Source: Leuconostoc suionicum
GTDB lineage: Bacteria > Bacillota > Bacilli > Lactobacillales > Lactobacillaceae
NCBI RefSeq assembly: GCF_001891125.1
Contig: NZ_CP015247.1
Coordinates: forward strand, 390,501-454,500
Length of the DNA: 64,000 nt
Direction of reading: 5' to 3'
Shown here: positions 61,496-64,000 of the stretch, piece by piece
How positions within the stretch are numbered: the first letter of the stretch is position 1
How the letters are laid out: each line of letters opens with the position of its first letter
Translations under genes and position numbers: made by a program
Notes under the pieces: generated by a model
Told to the model about the DNA's origin: nothing
What the model saw: only the letters and a program-made list of their open reading frames with translations
Database searches by the model: none

Positions 61496-61501
61496 ATTAT
61501 A
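61496..61501 (-). promoter_or_regulatory. -10 box of the LacI-type regulator gene, leaderless arrangement
   Basis: Reverse strand consensus TATAAT (61501 to 61496), then six bases to the ATG; no ribosome binding site. Confidence 0.6.
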
Positions 61502-61521
61502 CGACAAATTAAAAAAAGGGG

Positions 61522-61570
61522 TTGACAAATATTTGGAAGCGTTTACAATATATCATGTAAACCGGTTTCC
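61522..61570 (+). promoter_or_regulatory. Promoter and two LacI-type operators of the sugar operon
   Basis: TTGACA (61522-61527), 16 bases, TACAAT (61544-61549). TGGAAGCGTTTACA (61534-61547), one mismatch from the cre consensus, overlaps the spacer and -10. TGTAAACCGGTTTCC (61556-61570), with a centred ACCGGT, follows at the start site. Either may be bound by the divergent LacI protein or by CcpA. Confidence 0.82.
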
Positions 61571-61607
61571 GAAAACGATACACTTAATAAAAATAAAGGA
61601 TGGAAAA

Positions 61608-61862
61608 ATGGGAAAAGAGCAGTTACATATTGATCCAGAAAAGTTTGCGTTACAATTTCTTGAATCTTTTAAACTAAATTTTGATGCTAAAAATCTTGAG
61701 GGGATGGCTAAACAACAACTTGCGGCCTATCTATCTGCTTACTTTCTAGTTGAAAAATTTAATAAAATTGAAGGCGAAAACTTTGATCGATCACAACCTA
61801 ATCTATCAGATTTAGGATTTGACGAGTTATTGAAACATGTAACAGAACTAAACAAGTATTGA
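61608..61862 (+). CDS. Small unrecognised protein, first gene of the sugar operon
   Basis: 84 residues from ATG 61608 with AAAGGATG upstream. Soluble and helical (QFLESFKLNFDAKNLEGMAKQQLAAYLSAYFLVEKFNKI), acidic, no Cys. I do not recognise a family. It starts the operon and lies ten bases before the isomerase gene, so a role as a subunit or regulator of that pathway is possible. Confidence 0.72.
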   Translation: MGKEQLHIDPEKFALQFLESFKLNFDAKNLEGMAKQQLAAYLSAYFLVEKFNKIEGENFDRSQPNLSDLGFDELLKHVTELNKY

Positions 61863-61872
61863 GGAACGGATA

Positions 61873-62616
61873 ATGAGAAAAGAACAAATTGTTTTAAATA
61901 ATTTAGTATTCATGAATGATCATGAGAAGGGAATGCAACAACTTGAAATGTTAAAAAAAGCTGTATCATTCGGTGTCTCATCGGTTGAATTACGACGGGA
62001 GTATTTTGATGACATTATTAAAGAAACTCCAGCTATTGCACAGTATGCAGCTGATAACAAGGTGCGGCTATTCTATTCCGTACCAGATGAAGTATTTGTG
62101 GATCATCGTCTTAATCCAAAATTGTCACAATACTATGATGAAGCACTGGCGCTTGGCATTTATGCGATTAAATTTAATATCGGAGATTTCGAAACGTTAT
62201 CTTCGGAAGATGTTTCTGAGTTAAGCCAATTATTAACGCGTGGTATTCAAACAAATATTGAAAATGATCAAACTCAAGTTTCGGGAAAAATAAATGCCAT
62301 TGAAAAGTTTATGTCTGCTGTTACTGAAAATAATTTAGATATTCGCTATGTTTATGATATGGGTAATTGGCGTTATGTTGGTGAAGATGAAGTTTTGGCA
62401 GCTGAAAAACTAGCACAGTACGTACGCTATATTCATGTTAAAGATGATCAAGGACACGGTGATAATTTGGTAACCGTACCGCTTAATGAAGGAGATATTG
62501 CATGGCAATCAATTTTGAACATCTTGCCAAGCAACGTTCCCGTAGCGGTTGAATATCCAACAGTTAATGACAAAGTTATCCAAGATGGCGTTCAGGCACT
62601 CGCCATGTTTAATTAA
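61873..62616 (+). CDS. Sugar phosphate isomerase/epimerase-like TIM-barrel protein
   Basis: 247 residues of the xylose isomerase-like (AP endonuclease 2) superfamily. Metal-ligand positions can be traced: Glu in VELRREYF, Glu in NIENDQ, Asp in VYDMGNWRYVG, His in IHVKDDQG and Glu in AVEYPT. Probably isomerises or epimerises a sugar (acid) taken in by the permease encoded next. GAGGAACG ribosome binding site. Confidence 0.85.
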   Translation: MRKEQIVLNNLVFMNDHEKGMQQLEMLKKAVSFGVSSVELRREYFDDIIKETPAIAQYAADNKVRLFYSVPDEVFVDHRLNPKLSQYYDEALALGIYAIKFNIGDFETLSSEDVSELSQLLTRGIQTNIENDQTQVSGKINAIEKFMSAVTENNLDIRYVYDMGNWRYVGEDEVLAAEKLAQYVRYIHVKDDQGHGDNLVTVPLNEGDIAWQSILNILPSNVPVAVEYPTVNDKVIQDGVQALAMFN

Positions 62617-62631
62617 AGGGGTGCAAGACTT

Positions 62632-63909
62632 ATGACTAATATAATTATTAGTATTTTGCTCCTACTAACATTCGTGGGTTTTATCTATTACATTGTTAAA
62701 GGTGGCAATTTAGTTATTGGTTTCTTTGTAATGGCGCTTCTCTGGTCTGTTATTGGGCTGGTACCTTTCGACCAAGTTGTTCAAAAGGTTATTGCAGAGC
62801 CAGCATTGAATTATGGACCAACAATTATTTATATTGTTTTTGGTTCTTGGTTTGGTCGTGTACTAGTTGATTCTGGTATAGCTGGATCCATTTCGGCTCA
62901 GACTGAAAGGGTTGGACGAAAAGCGCCTATTTTCGCAACAATATTAGTTGTGCTCGTTACAGCATTGATTTTCTCTTCGGCGTACGGCGTTGGTTCGGTT
63001 ATCGCCATTGGTGTTATATTGATTCCAATCTTGTTGTCGATTGGTGTCCCTAAAAAGGTAGCTATTCCAGCATTCACAATGGCTATTGGTGCGCCAATGT
63101 ACATTAACGTAGTCTTATTTAACCAAATAAAAGCCTTCTTCCCGTCAGTTAGTTTTTCGGGGAAATACTTGATTTTTGGATTAGCAGCCATGGGGGTTCA
63201 ATTATTAGGCGTTATTATCTTTATATTGTTTAATAGTAAAAGCATCAAAAATGGTGAAATTGAAACAATTGACGACAGTAAGCAAGCAGCCTTCCAGAAA
63301 ACGCATCCAATTACATTTATCATCCCCGTTTTACCAGTGGCCTTGAATATGTTCTTTCATTGGGATGCTATTCCTGCTCTGCTATTAGCAACTATTATTG
63401 CGTTGTTATTAACAGGACAAATGAAATCTTATAAAGGATTAGTTGCTTTTATTAACAAAACAGTTTCACAAGCAATCAATGATATTTCTGGGTTGATTAT
63501 ATTCTTGATGGCATTGGTTATGTTTGCCGGAGCAGCTACTATGAACGTGCCCCATTTTAAAAGCATGATTGAAGTTATTTTACCAAGTAGTCCATTGGTT
63601 TTGGCAATTGCCATTGGTATATTAGCACCATTGGCTTTGTTCCGCGGGCCTTTGCATGTTTGGGGTGCTGGAGCTGCTACGGCGGCAGTGTTAGCTGCTA
63701 CAGGTACTTTCCAACCAATATTTTTGCTGCCACTTCTTTACACGGCAAGTATTATGGCAGTTTCTATTGATCTAACACAGTCATGGAATACATGGGCGCT
63801 AACTTACTCAAAGTTGGAAACAAAGGAATACTTAAAAATGGGCATTCCAGTGATGTGGGCAGTGTCGTTTGTGAACGAACTATTAGTTTATGGCTTTTTC
63901 GGGCATTAA
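62632..63909 (+). CDS. Permease of the ion transporter superfamily (gluconate/citrate/dicarboxylate-like)
   Basis: 425 residues, about 12 helices. FGSWFGRVLVDSGIAGSISAQTERVGRKAP and SSAYGVGSVIAIGVILIPILLSIGVPKKVAIPAFT resemble the GntP/CitMHS/DcuC type; the closest family cannot be fixed by eye. The operon (isomerase and sugar kinase) suggests a sugar acid or keto-sugar acid as substrate. AAGGGG ribosome binding site. Confidence 0.78.
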   Translation: MTNIIISILLLLTFVGFIYYIVKGGNLVIGFFVMALLWSVIGLVPFDQVVQKVIAEPALNYGPTIIYIVFGSWFGRVLVDSGIAGSISAQTERVGRKAPIFATILVVLVTALIFSSAYGVGSVIAIGVILIPILLSIGVPKKVAIPAFTMAIGAPMYINVVLFNQIKAFFPSVSFSGKYLIFGLAAMGVQLLGVIIFILFNSKSIKNGEIETIDDSKQAAFQKTHPITFIIPVLPVALNMFFHWDAIPALLLATIIALLLTGQMKSYKGLVAFINKTVSQAINDISGLIIFLMALVMFAGAATMNVPHFKSMIEVILPSSPLVLAIAIGILAPLALFRGPLHVWGAGAATAAVLAATGTFQPIFLLPLLYTASIMAVSIDLTQSWNTWALTYSKLETKEYLKMGIPVMWAVSFVNELLVYGFFGH

Positions 63910-63930
63910 AAAGGAGTTAGGAGAAACAAG

Positions 63931-64000
63931 ATGAGTGAAATTTTAACATTAGGTGAACCGGTAGTGACATTTGCTTCCACCGACTTAAATAAGGGTTTAG
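63931..64000 (+). CDS. PfkB-family sugar kinase, N-terminal part (cut by window end)
   Basis: Only the first 23 residues are visible: MSEILTLGEPVVTFASTDLNKGL. The pattern LTLGEPVVTF is like 2-keto-3-deoxygluconate kinases (GEPMxxF), but the part shown is too short for certainty. GGAGTTAGGAG upstream. Twenty-one bases after the permease gene and in the same operon. Confidence 0.65.
   Translation, partial: MSEILTLGEPVVTFASTDLNKGL

Noticed and set aside
1-64000. CRISPR arrays, insertion sequences, prophage, tRNA or rRNA genes
   Set aside because: No regularly spaced repeats, transposase-like frames, integrase or phage genes, or tRNA/rRNA signatures were found; the only large repeat is the 453-bp transporter tract.

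Overview
The window looks like a contiguous chromosomal segment of a low-GC lactic acid bacterium. Leuconostoc or a close relative is the best guess, from overall gene content, codon use and compact operons; this is an inference because no rRNA is present to prove it. Both ends cut through genes. I see no rRNA, tRNA, insertion sequence, prophage or CRISPR array. Most genes are closely packed, many overlap by 1-30 bases, and rho-independent terminators are easy to see.

Layout. 1-4125: tail of a nucleoside-binding (BMP) lipoprotein, then an amino-acid ABC importer made of two substrate-binding/permease fusion proteins around one ATPase. 4168-9315: coiA, oligoendopeptidase pepF, and a small operon of cytidine deaminase, nucleoside deoxyribosyltransferase, a D-2-hydroxyacid dehydrogenase and an HxlR-type regulator. 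9316-13127: a T-box with a Phe (UUC) specifier followed by pheS-pheT. 13208-20398: murA, rpmE2, an rlmD-like rRNA methyltransferase, murF, a serine hydrolase and the cshA helicase. 20542-26330: folC, an MFS pump, radC, thyA and a dCMP deaminase (both reverse), and folD, which together form a folate/thymidylate neighbourhood. 26438-30942: a complete comGA-GG pseudopilus operon and the methyltransferase that usually follows it. 31007-38884: ackA, an MltG-derived protein with a glucosaminidase (GH73) domain, a GRP-type sugar transporter behind two cre-like sites, then greA, yfhO and an NAD-binding protein in reverse.

39009-42104 is a four-gene overlapping operon of a MoxR AAA+ ATPase, a metallopeptidase/VWA protein and two unrecognised proteins. 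42158-47007 is a complete branched-chain amino-acid ABC importer. It is preceded by a strong promoter, a 20-codon leader peptide ending in a run of leucine codons, and a set of mutually exclusive hairpins ending in a terminator. I read this as leucine-sensing transcription attenuation. 47049-49519 is a TPP riboswitch with thiM-thiD-thiE. 49639-54846 holds an aldehyde dehydrogenase, a DUF1003 membrane protein, a second oligoendopeptidase and an anchored alpha/beta hydrolase. 54905-56807 pairs a cysteine-free PerR/Fur-type regulator with two divergent VIT-family metal transporters whose promoter carries a 21-bp palindrome. 56885-60453: a YihY membrane protein, a DUF1054 protein and an NhaP-type antiporter. 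60500-64000: a LacI-type regulator divergent from a sugar or sugar-acid operon (small protein, TIM-barrel isomerase, permease, PfkB kinase cut by the window end).

The observations most worth follow-up are the leucine attenuator in front of a transporter operon, the MltG-GH73 fusion, the MoxR/VWA operon, a set of promoters whose -10 box lies six or seven bases from an ATG with no ribosome binding site (probable leaderless mRNAs), an Asp in place of the catalytic Cys of MurA, a 453-bp gene-conversion tract in the amino-acid transporter, and an overlapping upstream ORF with switching hairpins in front of thyA.
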